The notes beneath the pieces were generated by a model. The model had not been told where the DNA came from and did no database searches. It was given only the letters and a program-made list of their open reading frames with translations. Source: Magicicada septendecula (taxonomy: Eukaryota; Arthropoda; Insecta; Hemiptera; Cicadidae). Taken from it: a stretch of DNA of 64,000 bases. Where the stretch lies: positions 438,507,080 through 438,571,079 of the forward strand of contig CM068373.1 in assembly GCA_034769895.1 (NCBI GenBank). Reading direction: 5' to 3'. How positions within the stretch are numbered: the first letter of the stretch is position 1; every line of letters begins with the position of its first letter. Positions 53,885-63,209 of the stretch are shown in pieces. The position numbers and the translations under genes are program-made.

Positions 53885-54541
53885 TTATTTAATTTATTAT
53901 AATTTCGGTATTAGATTTCTTTCTTTCTTTTATCATGAGTGTGAAATAATTTGTTTAAATTTGTCTCACTGTGGTCGTATGTCAGTTGTTAGTAAAAACC
54001 AAGAAAACCATAATTTCCTATATTCCCAAGCCCATACAGGAGGAAAGGACCCTTCTAAACTTTTCACACATCACATCGCCTTGAGTGATGACCTCTCTCC
54101 TGATTGGTTTTCCGATGCTCCAGGAGGCCCAGTCCGAACCCTGTGACTCGGGCGTGGTCCCATAGTAACCAAAGTCTATAAAAACTGACAACACAGTGTG
54201 ATCGCGCTCTTATTGTTCTTATTCGGCTTATTCTGTCATAGTTCGCTAGAGAAGTCTTTTAACATTGGGGAGAGGGTCGGGTGTGTACCGCGTGCGTCTT
54301 AGATATGTGTTCTCCATCACTCCTCGTAACTACTGTGTGGTGTGCTGCGTGTTATAAGTACTGAAATGTAATTCTACAAGAGTGTTCAAAAGTGCTTCAT
54401 GAGTATAATCTAAACATCAATTTTGCTAAATGTTAAATAAAAAAATTTTTATTGTAAAGCTAGGCTCTGTAACCAATCATTTCACGCAACCTACTCATGT
54501 TGCTTAATAATTTGTTGTTGATTCACCGCTCGGTCACGACA
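53885..54541 (+). repeat. Second LTR of the gypsy-like retrotransposon
   Basis: Direct copy of 6960-7600 over its whole length, with small indels (GATGACCTCTCTC insertion near 54087) and TATA box at 54177-54184. Its position after Polinton A fits the 3' LTR of the element at 6960-19403. The sequence after it (mariner fragment) differs from the sequence before the first LTR (piggyBac relic), so a simple insertion into one target is not demonstrated. Confidence 0.75.
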
Positions 54542-54544
54542 AAA

Positions 54545-54677
54545 TGAAGAGGTAATGGAAGCTGTAGTGGGGTATTTTACGGATCTTCCAGAATATTACT
54601 TCAAGACAGGGATAGAATTATTAGAGAAGCGTTGGACCAAGTGTATTGAATTTGAGGGAGATTATATCGAAAAATAA
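54545..54677 (+). pseudogene. C-terminal fragment of a mariner transposase
   Basis: The frame reads EEVMEAVVGYFTDLPEYYFK and then TGIELLEKRWTKCIEFEGDY ending at TAA 54675-54677. The GIxxLxxRW-KCI-xGDYxEK ending is characteristic of mariner transposases and resembles the end of the full-length mariner at 57509-58551, though it is not the same subfamily. Directly abuts the LTR. Confidence 0.75.
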
Positions 54678-54919
54678 AGTCATTTTTTTTACAATTAACT
54701 TGTTTTTATATTTTCATTCTGCAAACTTTTCAACTATCCCTCGTAAGTGTTGTGACTTATCAACGTCACAACATAAAATAGTCAACCTCTGATGTCTTTC
54801 AATTACTGTCCCAAGTCTACGTTGCGCAAACAGAACAGGATTTCCACGCATGTGGAACAGTTCTTGCTAACTAAACACATCAGAGATATTAAAAACATAT
54901 ACCCAAATTCTAATTGTAT

Positions 54920-54996
<77 letters not shown>

Positions 54997-55367
54997 TACG
55001 GTAAAAGTCCGAAGAGTGATATAACCTGACATTTACCGGTAAGACCTGACAATTGCTATAGTTGCTTGGTAAATGTCTACAATTCGGGCTTTTATAATTC
55101 GATTTCGAACTTTTTCCAGTCGCCTTGGTAAATGTTGATATTCTGACATTTACCGGTAAAAGTCCACACTAGCGAAACAAAAGTAACGCACGACCGGCGC
55201 GTTGTTATACATGTGCGCCTGAACACTCGACTTGTCTCGAATAGCACAAGTCCCAGCAGCGACTCCCGACAACCTATAAATGTGGCATCGCTAGGGTCTA
55301 TAGTCTGAGTTCCAGCGAGTAAACGTCAGCAAGTGGCTACATTCGAGTTTCGATACGTTTTTTCGAA
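54678..55367. other. Flank with CA repeat and palindromic GACATTTACC motifs
   Basis: (CA)n at 54923-54993. Four copies of GACATTTACCGGTAA or its complement occur at about 55027, 55069 (TTGGTAAATGTC), 55125 and 55146; they may be subterminal repeats of the Ginger-type element that follows. No counterpart was found to the right of 59573. Confidence 0.45.
54923..54993. repeat. (CA)n microsatellite
   Basis: About 35 CA units. Confidence 0.95.
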
Positions 55368-56837
55368 ATGAGTGATAATATGAAGAAAACGTTTTACGAA
55401 CTGTTGAGCGAATCGGTGGGCAATAAGAAAGACAACAACTTTTATCTCACGAATGAAAGATATCATTCTTTGTTGAACGAAGTGAAAGAGGCTAAAAGTA
55501 TAAAAGTGAAACAAACCGTTCACTACAGGCGTTTGAAACGCTATGATATTCTAAAAATAGGAGGGGAAGGAAAACTTATATTTCCATATATCTCCAGTGT
55601 CTGCGGACAAAGAAGAAATCCTCTACTATCCTTGTTTCGACGAACTTTTTAACTTGATACACGACGCTCACTTCGCTGTTGGTCACGAGGGAAGAACTCG
55701 TGTGATCAAGGAACTGGTTCGTAAGTACAAAAACGTAACAGTAGATGCGATTGCCACATATTTGAAACTGTGTGAAACGTGTCAGAAAAAGCAAAAAATA
55801 CTAAAAAAAGGATTCGTAGTAAAACCGATTTTACACAGCGAATTAAATTTTCGGTGTCAAATCGTCTTGATCGACATGCAAACGAATCCAGATGGAGATT
55901 GAAATTTATTTTATTATATCCAGACCATTTGACAAAATTTGTACTTCTCAAACCTCTACACAGTAAAACGCCCGATGAAGTTGCATATCATCTGTTGGAT
56001 ATATTCTCAACTTTCGGTGCTCCAAACATTCTTCATTCAGATAACGGCAGGGAATTCTGCAACGATACCATAAAGAGTCTGTGTAAAATGTGGGGCGATG
56101 TAAAAATTTTACATGGCAAGCCGAGACACAGTCAATAGCAAGGATCCATCGAGAGAGCAAACCAAGATGTCGAGAACATGTTATCAGCATGGATGGAAAC
56201 CAACAGCACAGCAAAGTGGACAAAAGGATTACCACTTGTTCAAGCGATGAAAAACAATGCGTATCATGATGGAATCAATTGTTCACCTTACGAAGCTATG
56301 TTCGGCGTTCCAATGAAGCTGGGGGTTACAAGCATTGTTGGGATACGTAAAATAGTTAACAATATACATACCGAAGAGGATTTTGAAAGTGTTATAAATG
56401 TCGATAATGAACCCACAAGAGGTGTCGAAACTACTGATCCGCGACCGAATGAAACAGAAGCCCAGAATGTCGAAACTGAAACTAAAACCGAAACGTGTGA
56501 CTCAGACGCAACCACGCCAACTGTCAGAGCTCAGAAAGTGAAATTTTTTCGAAAGGCCGCCAGAGAAGGACTCGAAACGCAGGCAAAGAAAATGAAAACA
56601 GTTTCCTCTAAAAAATTTGTAAAACCGACTATTGGACGAAGTGTTATAGTAAAAATTCCCGACGTCGATAGAGCTAAGATGGACCCAAAATCTGTAATTG
56701 CCGTTGTTACCGACATAAAAGACGAGGAATTTTACGAACTCGGTACCAAGTTTGGGTACTTAAACGCACTGTATAGGGGAAAGTCTTACAGTACCGACCA
56801 CCTTAGCTATTTTGATTATAATATGTGCAACTTTTGA
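55368..56837 (+). pseudogene. Ginger-type (KRBA2-like) DDE transposase, main part
   Basis: N-terminal domain: KTFYELLSESVGNKKDNNFY, YHSLLNEVKEAK, YRRLKRYDILKIGG. Then a zinc-binding H-H/C-C region: FNLIHDAHFAVGHEGRTRVI, CETCQKKQKI. Catalytic core: QIVLIDMQTNPDGD (first D), LYPDHLTKFVLLKPLHSKTP, ILHSDNGREF (second D) and GSIERANQDVENMLSAW (E). This gypsy-integrase-related family includes cut-and-paste Ginger elements and the domesticated KRBA2/SCAND3 genes. Frameshifts near 55590 and 55905 and a TAG at about 56136 inactivate it. Its C-terminal domain is displaced to 59375 by the pogo element. Confidence 0.8.
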
Positions 56838-57179
56838 CTAAATCATATTTAAAATGCAGTTTTATGTTACCTAATAAGTTCTTAGCGAATGACAGAATAT
56901 GGTTTCTCTTTTAGTTTATTGAATGTCTTGATTTTTTACAAATATGAAAAAGTATAATTTTCGGGGTGTGTAGAAATTGTCGTCCAGTACCGACCACTTA
57001 CTTTTTTAAACTTTTTGATGATAAAACAATAGGCTAACGAGATTAATAATAGAATTTTTATTTAAGAACTCAAGAATACAAAGTTTAATGACTTAAATAT
57101 TATATTTCGTAACTAAAATAATTGAAGAAAATCAACCAACAAAAATTAAAACTGAAATTCTACGAACTAGGCTTATATT

Positions 57180-57353
57180 CTCAGAGACAGTTCAAGATGA
57201 CGTGCCATAAAGTCATAATAAAACTGCTTCTCAGCAACTTTATGATTCCTATTAAATTGGTGAGGTACCTGTAAATGCTCAGCCAAATCAAACGTTAATT
57301 TCAAAAATTCTTTCCTACTGAGAGGCATGAATTTGTTGTCGAAATCTTTAATA
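57180..57353 (-). pseudogene. pogo-like transposase, CENP-B-type N-terminal domain (second part)
   Basis: Minus-strand frame KDFDNKFMPLSRKEFLKLTF then DLAEHLQVPHQFNRNHKVAE and KQFYYDFMARHLELSLRI, ending in TAA near 57183. This is the conserved FMPLxRKEF...LAE...IPHxFN..K..AGKxWYYxFMxRHxELSLR block of pogo/jerky/CENP-B proteins. It continues the gene piece at 58572-58832 across the mariner insertion. The catalytic DDE domain is absent. Confidence 0.75.
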
Positions 57354-58618
57354 AGTCAAAAAGTAAATGCAAATTTTATTTTCCCTGCTCCAATGGATGG
57401 TAGCACTGACTCAACAATGACATATCATAACCTCAAAGTTTTTTTTGTTCTTTAGCTGTGTTGTTTCAGTGCTCAGCTCCATTCGTAGTGATTTCAGGGC
57501 ATTTTATTATGAGTGCCCCGTTGTCCGTGTGCACTAAAGAAGAAATGAGGGGAGTGGTACGTTTTCTGCACTCTGAAGGGACTAAACCTGCGGAGATTAT
57601 TCGCAGAATGCAGCAGCAGTACGGTGAGGGCTGTCTTAGTGAACGCAAAATTTATGAGTGGATAAATCGCTTTAAAAATGGTCGTGTATCTATCTGCGAT
57701 GAAGAGCGTTCAGGTAGGCCATCCACTTCGAAGACGGACAAGAACATCGAGACAGTTGAGCGAATGATTCATGATGATCGTCGTGTCAAAATTGATGATA
57801 TTGCGCATGCGTTGAACATTAGCCACGGTTCAGCAGTTGCAATCATCCACGAATCACTAAATTATCGCAAAGTGTGTGCTCGTTGGGTACCACATCGACT
57901 GACAGACCAGCACAAACAGAAACGTTTGGAAATTTCGAAATCACATTTAAGGCGTTTAGAAGAGGAAGGAGAAGAGTTTCTCAGCCGCATAGTAACCGTT
58001 GATGAGACGTGGGTCCATCACTTCGAACCACAGAGTAAGCGGCAGAGTATGGTGTGGAAACATCCATCCTCGCCTACAGCAAAAAAGTTCAAAAGACAAG
58101 TTTCTGCAGGAAAGTTGATGATGACAGTGTTCTGGGATATGAAAGGTCCACTTATAATTCATTACACTCCTAAAGGTGAGCTACTGCGAGATCTGAAACC
58201 CAAAATCAAAACAAAGAGGCGAGGAAAACTTTCAAAAGTGTGCTTTTGCTTCAGGACAATGCCCGTCCTCATACTGCGGGGAAAACGATCCAGTGCATTC
58301 AGGATCTTGGTTTTGAGCTGCTGGAGCATCCGCCGTACAATCCTGACCTAGCTCCAAGTGATTTTCATCTTTTTGGTCCGATTAAGGAGCACCTGCGTGA
58401 ATCCAAGTTTTCGTCGGATGACGAGGTTGTGGAGGCGGTGCGCGAGTGGCTGTACACGATGCCACAAGTCTTCTTCCAGGACGGAATTACGAAGCTTGTC
58501 AAGAGATGGACCAAGCGCATAGAAGTTGAGGGAGATTATGTAGAGAAATGATGTTACTTGTCATCTTGTTTTCACAATACAAAGTTCCTTTTTAAAAATT
58601 TGCCTTTACTTTTTGACT
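57354..58618 (+). mobile_element. mariner transposon, full length, inserted in the pogo-like element
   Basis: 1,265 bp. Ends AGTCAAAAAGTAAATGCAAA (57354) and, inverted, AGTCAAAAAGTAAAGGCAAA (ending at 58618), flanked by TA (57352-57353, 58619-58620). The size and TA duplication are typical of mariner. Confidence 0.88.
57509..58551 (+). pseudogene. mariner transposase
   Basis: Starts MSAPLSVCTKEEMRGVVRFL; HTH region KIYEWINRFKNGRVSICDEE and ERSGRPSTSKTDKNIETVER. Catalytic D1 in RIVTVDETWVHHFEP, D2 in LLLQDNARPHTAGKTI, D3 in HPPYNPDLAPSDFHLF with 34-type spacing. Two defects: roughly a dozen codons are missing after IIHYTPKGE (about 58180), and a one-base frameshift lies just before the D2 motif (about 58230). 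C-terminus WTKRIEVEGDYVEK. Everything else is open, so inactivation is recent relative to neighbours. Confidence 0.88.
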
Positions 58619-58870
58619 TACCATCGAAAATTTTATAATAAACGAGCTGTTTTTCCATTCTCTCGTCAAATGTCTTTTTATATCTGCCCATCTGAGGCGT
58701 TAGATTTACAGTTTTACCTGCTTGAATGGCTCTCAGTCTGTCCCCTAGCGTGGTTTTTGGCACACAAAAAGCCTCAGATGCTTGTCTTTGTGACATTCTA
58801 TTTGACATAACTTCGTTTATTGCCGTTTTCATATCTTCCTCAGACCATTTTCCTTTTTTCTTTTATTGTT
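58572..58870 (-). pseudogene. pogo-like transposase, psq helix-turn-helix (first part)
   Basis: Minus-strand frame with WSEEDMKTAINEVMSNRMSQ and RQASEAFCVPKTTLGDRLRA, a psq-type HTH (KASxxYxVPxTTLxxR) as in pogo transposases, followed by LTPQMGRYKKTFDERMEKQL to the mariner insertion point near 58619. Residues after 58619 in this frame are mariner sequence. Confidence 0.75.
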
Positions 58871-59316
58871 TTTAGCCTTTTATCTCTAAAAAAAATAAAT
58901 ACAGAAATAATATTTTTGCCTTTACAAAACTAAATTTGGTCGGTACTGGACGACAGTTGGGTGGTCGGTACTGTACGAACGCCACGTGGTAATGATAATG
59001 CAGATTCTAGTGTAGTTATATAAGATGTCGCAAAACTGTTACTAGTTATCTTTTCTTAATAGACTATAGATCATATTAAATGAGTAATTAAATCAACTAC
59101 ATAGCTTAATAAGAAGAAACAAGATCGTTAAAATAACTTGTCGCGCGTAAAATAACGAGAACAACTTTCAACGCCTCACAGTTTAAGAAACACTGAACGA
59201 AAAAGTAGTCCACGGACTGTGTTTCATATGACGACAGTATACTTCCTCTCGTGCCTAGCAGCTGCTGCTATCTGTGACCAGAAGCGAAAACTAGCGACTG
59301 GTCGGTACTGTAGGAC
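58871..59316. other. 3'/5' flank of the pogo-like element
   Basis: AT-rich, with GGTCGGTACTG at 58938, 58963 and 59300. No gene. Confidence 0.5.
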
Positions 59317-59374
59317 GGTCGGTACTGTAAGACGTTCCCCTACGATAAACCAATTTATAAAACGATAAAAGATA

Positions 59375-59573
59375 ATTTTTTAAGCGTTGAAGAAGTACCG
59401 ACAGAAACAATATCTCTACGAGCTGTGGCCAAGAAGCTTTCACTAGTGGGTGGACAAGGTTTTAAAAAATGCAACTGTTTACAGAAATGTGCCACGAATA
59501 GGTGTCTGTGTAGATCATCCAATCTCCTTTGCATCTCTAAGTGTCATAATAGTCAATCTTGTCTTAATAAGTA
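59375..59573 (+). pseudogene. C-terminal cysteine-rich domain of the Ginger-type transposase
   Basis: The frame reads LSVEEVPTETISLRAVAKKL, SLVGGQGFKKCNCLQKCATN and RCLCRSSNLLCISKCHNSQS, ending at TAA 59571-59573. A GGGQGFxKCxC...C..NRC.C...xxxCxxxCHNSxxC domain is the normal C-terminus of KRBA2/Ginger-type transposases. It belongs to the gene at 55368-56837 and was separated from it by the 2.5-kb pogo-like insertion. Confidence 0.8.
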
Positions 59574-60216
59574 AGTTTATTTATAAGTTGAAAAAATGAA
59601 GACATTTCTGTAACATAATATATTTACTGTAGGGTTATTAAAAATGTCTGCCATAACAGAAAGTTGTTTTAATTCCCGTTCCTTTCCTGAAGGTTAAATA
59701 AACCACGATAAAATAAACTATTGGCTACAGACAGACACTAAGATGTTACAAAGTCGTAACTGGTGTAAGTTTAAGACTGTACACTGTTATATGTGAAATT
59801 GTTATAGTGAATTGAAATAACTGAAAACACCGCATAATGTTGGCTAGTCAACTCGACATTCACTTACTCCACCACTGTACAATCAACCGTTTCTATACGT
59901 AATGTAATAATATCTTTGTCAACTAGGCTAACCGACAAACGACAGCAGAAAATATTACAAGTCCCGAAGCAATCCTATTGTTCGAATCGAGCTAATGCGA
60001 TTTTTTGATATCTTGCCGGTTTTACGCTTATAAATGTTGGTAGCTGGCAACGTGAATTGTAACAACATTCCGCGTCATCCGGATGCATCAGCTCACGTGA
60101 CGCGCAAAACCACTTTCACAATAAAAGCAGCAGTCACTTAGTTGACTCACGCCGTTATGTCAAACAAAAGTAGTACAGCGCTAATGCAAATAACCGCCAA
60201 GTAGGTCAAGGAGATC
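59574..60216. other. Intergenic AT-rich sequence
   Basis: No gene or repeat recognised. Confidence 0.5.
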
Positions 60217-60470
60217 TAGCAATGTCGGTTAGCTGACAAAGTGAATGCGATTTGATGAAATAAATAGCTCAAGTATATTTTGCTTTAATAAATACTATCA
60301 ATTAAGTTTTCTATTCGCTTTTAAGTTGGTTTTTTCATAGATTTTAATTTTTTTTCTACTTCACTTACATCGTGAGGTGTGAGGAGAAACTTATATAAAA
60401 TCTCGTCTTCCAACTGTCTCGTCAACGCCATTCTGGACGACGACGACGACGACAAATGTCCTCTTCTCAC

Positions 60471-60502
<32 letters not shown>

Positions 60503-60620
60503 GATTCGTTCACTTCCTCTTTAATGAAGATGACGACGATGGCGACAGTGTTGACTTGTTCATGTCGAGTTTGCTTCAGACAACTGAATACAAAAAACCA
60601 TTGCATTGCATTATATAGTG
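60217..60620 (-). pseudogene. Decayed coding remnant sharing a C-terminal tail with 61578-61700
   Basis: On the minus strand, ALTRQLEDEILYKFLLTS (about 60440-60390) leads after a frame change into DVSEVEKKLKSMKKPT, a stop, and KRIENLIDSIY. The last part recurs at 61610-61690 as KPTYKRIKNLIDNIY. A (CTA)n tract interrupts at about 60470-60503. The family is not recognised. Confidence 0.3.
60470..60503. repeat. (GTA)n microsatellite
   Basis: Eleven or so AGT/GTA triplets; a nearby (GAC)n run is at 60437-60452. Confidence 0.9.
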
Positions 60621-61577
60621 GGGCGTCTTTGCACCCATGGCTGTATTACAGCTTCCGAAACGTGCCCGATGGCTGTCAGATGAAAACAGTGCTGGACTTT
60701 CACAAAACAGGTGGCCTAAAAATCAGGAGGGACACGGCAACCAGTTAACTGAGAAGGCGGCGGAATTTTTTCAATCAGTTGTCCTGATATGTTGTGGTGT
60801 TTTATACTTGTTAGATGTAGCTTTTAGTTAATTTTCAGTTGTAATTTATTTTCATTGGGTAAGTCTCATTAACTACAACAACAAGCAGCTTCAGCTACAT
60901 GCGGTCTTACAGCCTACAAGAATAGGCCTACTTTCCATCAAACCACAGGTACTGTACGTAATATGTTTTTCATCACTGTAAATGGCAATTGCTGGGAGGG
61001 AATTTACAACTCCGACAACAATTCCAGCAATTGACTAAAAGTTTAGTTGGGGTGAACACCCTGAATTCTACCTTTCTACTGAACCAGCTTTTATCAGAGC
61101 CTATAATTAATCCCGACAACACTCTTATTCTCATGAGTGGGAGTTTACGGTTAACGGGCGGAGTCGCTAATTGGGGTCAAGGAGAAGTAGTTCACAATTA
61201 CATCCTCACATAGGGACCTATTACAACTGTTTTGTAATTTCCGAGCCTATTCCTCTAGCCTAGATGATATAAAAATGAGTGAATTAAAAAATAATTTCAC
61301 TAGTTGCAGCCAACCAGCAGACATGATCACTACTACTTAGTGATACAGACAGAACCACAGACAGAATCAGACAGAGAGATTTTCGACACCGACTATACAA
61401 CCAGTGTTACGGACCTAATGTCGTTATTTCACATTTATATATAGTACCGCGGATACTACTACTGTTGGTAGAAGGATAGATCGACTGTTTGATATCGTAT
61501 TAGTGTCGCGTAATAAACAATTTTTACTCGATTCAACTTATATTTGTACGTATAGTGAGCGCCGTGTTGGCTGCTAG
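60621..61577. other. Intergenic sequence with LTR-like end
   Basis: Short open frames at 60637-60831 and 60989-61213 have no recognisable domain. The stretch ending near 61560 (GCGTAATAAACAATTTTTACTC then GAGCGCCGTG) resembles the 3' edge of an LTR, but no second LTR is in the window. Confidence 0.35.
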
Positions 61578-61719
61578 CAATGTCGGTTAGCTAACCTAGC
61601 TGAGAAAGTGAATGCGATTTGAAGAAATAAATAACACAAGTATATTTTTGGTTTAGTAAATATTATCTATTAAGTTTTTGATTCTCTTATAAGTAGGTTT
61701 GTCATTTTTTTTAACATTT

Positions 61720-61940
61720 TTACATTTTTAACAGTTTTACCTGCACTAGTGGTCCCTTGAATCCAAAGTTTGTTAGTTTATCATTGACTTTATCTAACAC
61801 AGAACATAAGTAACGACAAAATGTGTCTTCAATTGTAAAGTCGTTACTATATTGAAACGCCAATAATTGTAATATAGCGGAATACGTTTCTGTTCCGGAC
61901 ATATATTTCGGGCGTACCTCGTCAAACGAGGATCATTCGA
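61720..61940 (-). pseudogene. Possible parvovirus-like SF3 helicase (NS1-type) fragment
   Basis: The minus-strand frame contains FDEVRPKYMSGTETY, LLAFQYSNDFTIEDTFCRYL and CSVLDKVNDKLTNFGF. Directly after this, in the neighbouring frame, is GTTSAGKT, a Walker A of the GxxxxGK(T/S) type. A helical stretch ending in a beta strand right before the P-loop is the arrangement in parvoviral NS1 superfamily 3 helicases. The fragment is short, frameshifted and joined at its 3' side to the repeat at 61578-61700. Another SF3 or AAA family is possible. Confidence 0.35.
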
Positions 61941-63209
61941 ATACCAGGTGTTCAAACTTTGTACTTTGTTTATCTGCTGTACTCAGTGCCTACTGCAATG
62001 CGACACGGGCGGTGACGTCACGTGCTTATCAAACGCTGCCGGCGGTCAGCTGGGCCGACGGGAGACAAGTTTAGGTTTAGTTTCTAACAAGGCTCCGAGC
62101 GGATCTCTCGTTAAACAATTTCACTTACAGCCGCGGCTTCTGGACAATTCTTAAATATGTATCATACAATTTAATTTAATCAGACTACCTGCGTCCATCT
62201 TCAATGGACTACGATTTCTTTCGAAACTAATTTATGGGCGTTATGGCCTCTAATACATCCACACGTGTCGATCATGATCAATACATTTTAATATTTCAAT
62301 AAATGCATTTCAAATATCAGTAATACAGTCTACTTCTTTTCGTACAAACAATCCAGCCTTTCCTGCATAGCGTCTTTGGAACAACTCGAGATTCATCAAG
62401 AGCTTCCAAACCGCAACATTTTTGGTCCACCGGGCAGGATTTCTTATTTTTGGCCCAAAAACGAAAACGTTTTTGGTCACCACGGGACGGATTTCTTACG
62501 TTTGGGTCCGCAAGCGACCGCATTTCTTTGTCTGCATCATTTTTGGCCCAACCGATCTGAATTTATTCTCGCCCTACGGGCATCATTTTCGTCCTGAGCG
62601 ACACCATTTTTGTGAATCACATCGCAGTCATCACGACAAGATTCGGCCAAGCAGTAGACCAGAGACGACGGGACACGGCAGGACAGCATTTGCGAGGTCA
62701 TCAAAAAAGGTTCCACAGCTTTAATTCATGGAGGGTTACAACATGAGGCGTCATCTGACCAGTAGAGACAGGAGGTGCAACAGCTCCTAACAGGATCGAG
62801 CAACGGGATCGAAGCCAGCTTCAGCACGAATGGATCAACGGCCACGTGACTATGAACTTTTTACTTATATTTAACGTTTAACAATATTTCACATTTAGCA
62901 GTTATTTCTTAACACATTTGTATAAACAAACACCATCATTACACAATACAACTTAATAAGTGGTTGGCAGTTCATTATCAGTTAAAACTTCAAAGATAAG
63001 GATATATGTTGCTATCATTTAAATTCATAATTTTAATAATTTTAATTGCCAACAAAGCTTGATTAATAGAGAGAGTAAGCCTATGTTCTAAACAACGATC
63101 GCTAACTACCGCAACGTATTCAAATTTATTGAAACTTAAGTTTATGGTTCACATGCTCTATGCTCAAATTCTTTCAAGACATTTTTCTTTTTTTTCTTAA
63201 ATTGTAATA
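61903..63209. other. BEL/Pao leader region
   Basis: No gene. GC-rich stretch at 62000-62060. A motif TTTTTGG(T/C)CC(A/C)... GGATTTCTTA is repeated at 62415-62520. Presumably includes the untranslated leader of the gag gene at 63210. Confidence 0.4.

Larger units (their letters stand above)
56787..59329 (-). mobile_element. pogo-like DNA transposon inserted in the Ginger gene
   Basis: Terminal inverted repeats CAGTACCGACC (56789-56799) and GGTCGGTACTG (59317-59327) flanked by TA on both sides (56787-56788, 59328-59329), as expected for pogo/Tigger elements (CAGT-type ends, TA duplication). The same 11-mer recurs inside at 56985, 58938, 58963 and 59300. The minus strand encodes only the N-terminal DNA-binding region of the transposase. 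A mariner element lies inside it. Confidence 0.75.

Noticed and set aside
59375..59573. Independent small cysteine-rich (toxin- or metallothionein-like) gene
   Set aside because: The GGGQGF-KCxC pattern is the normal C-terminal domain of KRBA2/Ginger-type transposases and lies in the right order after the core at 55368-56837.
60379..60618. Plus-strand frame with poly-Asp and poly-Val
   Set aside because: Poly-D and poly-V arise from GAC and GTA repeats; the opposite strand shows the better coding signal.
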